From NCBI GenBank assembly GCA_002049825.1, contig MVCZ01000174.1:1-6335 (forward strand): a stretch of 6,335 nt of DNA. Direction: 5' to 3'. The position numbers were made by a program, and so were the translations under genes. Shown piece by piece: positions 5,544 to 6,335 of the stretch. Every line of letters starts with the position of its first letter. Within the stretch, counting starts at the first letter, position 1. This DNA comes from Candidatus Zhuqueibacterota bacterium 4484_188 (GTDB lineage: Bacteria > Calditrichota > Calditrichia > RBG-13-44-9). Under the pieces are notes generated by a model. It had not been told where the DNA came from, did no database searches, and was given only the letters and a program-made list of their open reading frames with translations.

Positions 5544-6335
5544 CTAAAAACCAATTCGCATATAAATGAAGAAGAGAGCAAAACCGCCCCAGAAAGCGAT
5601 TCCCGCCCAGCTCAGAATCCGCATTGCCAGACCGGGACGGGCTTCACCGGGTACCGCGGGGCTCATAATCACCCGGTAGTTAATAATTGCCAGCACCGGG
5701 GTGGTAAGGAATGATAGGGTGGTTGCCAGGTCAATCAGTGTTTTTATCTGGCTGTGGAGGAAGCTGATGATGACCAGCGCAACCAGTACCAGCAAAATCA
5801 TGGTGTAAAGGTAAATACGTTCCTTTTTCCAGCGTTTGGTAAAATGTGGAAACATCAGGTGGGAGATGTTACTAATCACCCGCGGGTAGGCATCGGTTAC
5901 CACCAGGGTGGTGCTGAACATGGTGGTGAAAGCGGCGGTCACAATAATCGGTCCCGCCCAACTGCCCAGGCTGCGGGTGTACAAGGAAACCAGTTGCCCG
6001 GCAAATTTTACCGTGCTGTTGGAGAAGTTTTCTCCCGAACCAAACATTACCAGTGCGCCAAGGGTGAGGAAAAACAGCGCCAGGACCGCGGTGCCAATGT
6101 AGCCGAGGTTGAAATCGAACCGTACCTCCTTCAGCGTGGCGGTGTGCCCGGTCTGTTTGCCGCGCTCGAGTGTCCACAGCGAATGCCACACCGAGATGTC
6201 GATGACCGACGGCATCCAACCCATCAGTGCGACCACAAAAGAAATGCCGGCAACCGTCCAGACACCCGGGGCGGTAATGGGAATATGGGTGGCATGACGC
6301 CCGTGGAACAGTACAGTAATGACCGCCACCACGGT
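5544..6335 (-). CDS. Nramp-related divalent metal-ion transporter, C-terminal part (5' end off the window)
   Basis: This integral membrane protein probably takes up divalent metal ions such as Mn2+ or Fe2+ with protons. 263 residues are visible up to the window edge; the gene starts beyond it, so the GTG at 6330-6332 should not be taken as the start. About six hydrophobic segments appear: VWTVAGISFVVALMGWM, then FNLGYIGTAVLALFFLTLGALVMF, WAGPIIVTAAFTTMFSTTLVVTDAY, IYLYTMILLVLVALVIISFL, LATTLSFLTTPVLAIINY and WAGIAFWGGFALFFIYM. GWMPSVIDISVWHSLW fits the unwound TM6 of Nramp proteins, but the canonical MPH reads MPS. FSTTLVVTDAYPRVI also fits the family. The N-terminal DPGN metal-binding motif would lie outside the window. 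The likely subgroup is the divergent Nramp-like proteins of FCB bacteria; substrate is not determinable. It ends in TAG (5544-5546), 92 bp before prmC. Confidence 0.8.
   Translation of the reverse strand, partial: TVVAVITVLFHGRHATHIPITAPGVWTVAGISFVVALMGWMPSVIDISVWHSLWTLERGKQTGHTATLKEVRFDFNLGYIGTAVLALFFLTLGALVMFGSGENFSNSTVKFAGQLVSLYTRSLGSWAGPIIVTAAFTTMFSTTLVVTDAYPRVISNISHLMFPHFTKRWKKERIYLYTMILLVLVALVIISFLHSQIKTLIDLATTLSFLTTPVLAIINYRVIMSPAVPGEARPGLAMRILSWAGIAFWGGFALFFIYMRIGF

Overview
The window comes from a diderm (Gram-negative type) bacterium. A large, partial LptD/OstA-type outer-membrane lipopolysaccharide-assembly protein fills its left third. The style of that protein (FTTCD/HPH motif, VPVMAIPFG, SGLIIP) and of the RNase R fragments resembles the Bacteroidota/Calditrichota/Ignavibacteria side of the FCB group. 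This is a judgement from remembered family sequences, not a placement. All recognisable genes lie on the minus strand, so the reading order is from high to low coordinates.

Layout in transcription order: (1) 6335-5544, the C-terminal part of an Nramp-related metal-ion transporter, cut by the window edge. (2) 5543-5452, a 92-bp spacer bounded by a perfect 9-bp inverted repeat. (3) 5451-4570, an intact prmC (HemK), the methyltransferase that modifies peptide release factors. (4) 4592-2611, an rnr (ribonuclease R) gene that overlaps prmC by 23 bp and is broken. Its reading frame changes three times. At one break about 40 residues of the catalytic domain are missing, and at another probably about ten are. 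(5) 2610-2211, a roughly 400-bp non-coding stretch holding a terminator-like hairpin, a nested inverted repeat, a short 10-bp periodic repeat and the probable lptD promoter. (6) 2150-1, lptD-like, with an unusual TTG start, a signal peptide and no stop codon inside the window.

No new multi-gene system is visible. The genes are housekeeping and envelope genes: metal uptake, translation termination, RNA turnover and outer-membrane biogenesis. prmC and rnr form a translationally coupled pair, and lptD appears to have its own promoter. The main oddity is the condition of rnr. Every remaining block still matches the family strongly, so either the gene died recently or the assembly is wrong at three places. 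The second oddity is the repeat content of the rnr-lptD gap and the inverted-repeat leader before prmC.
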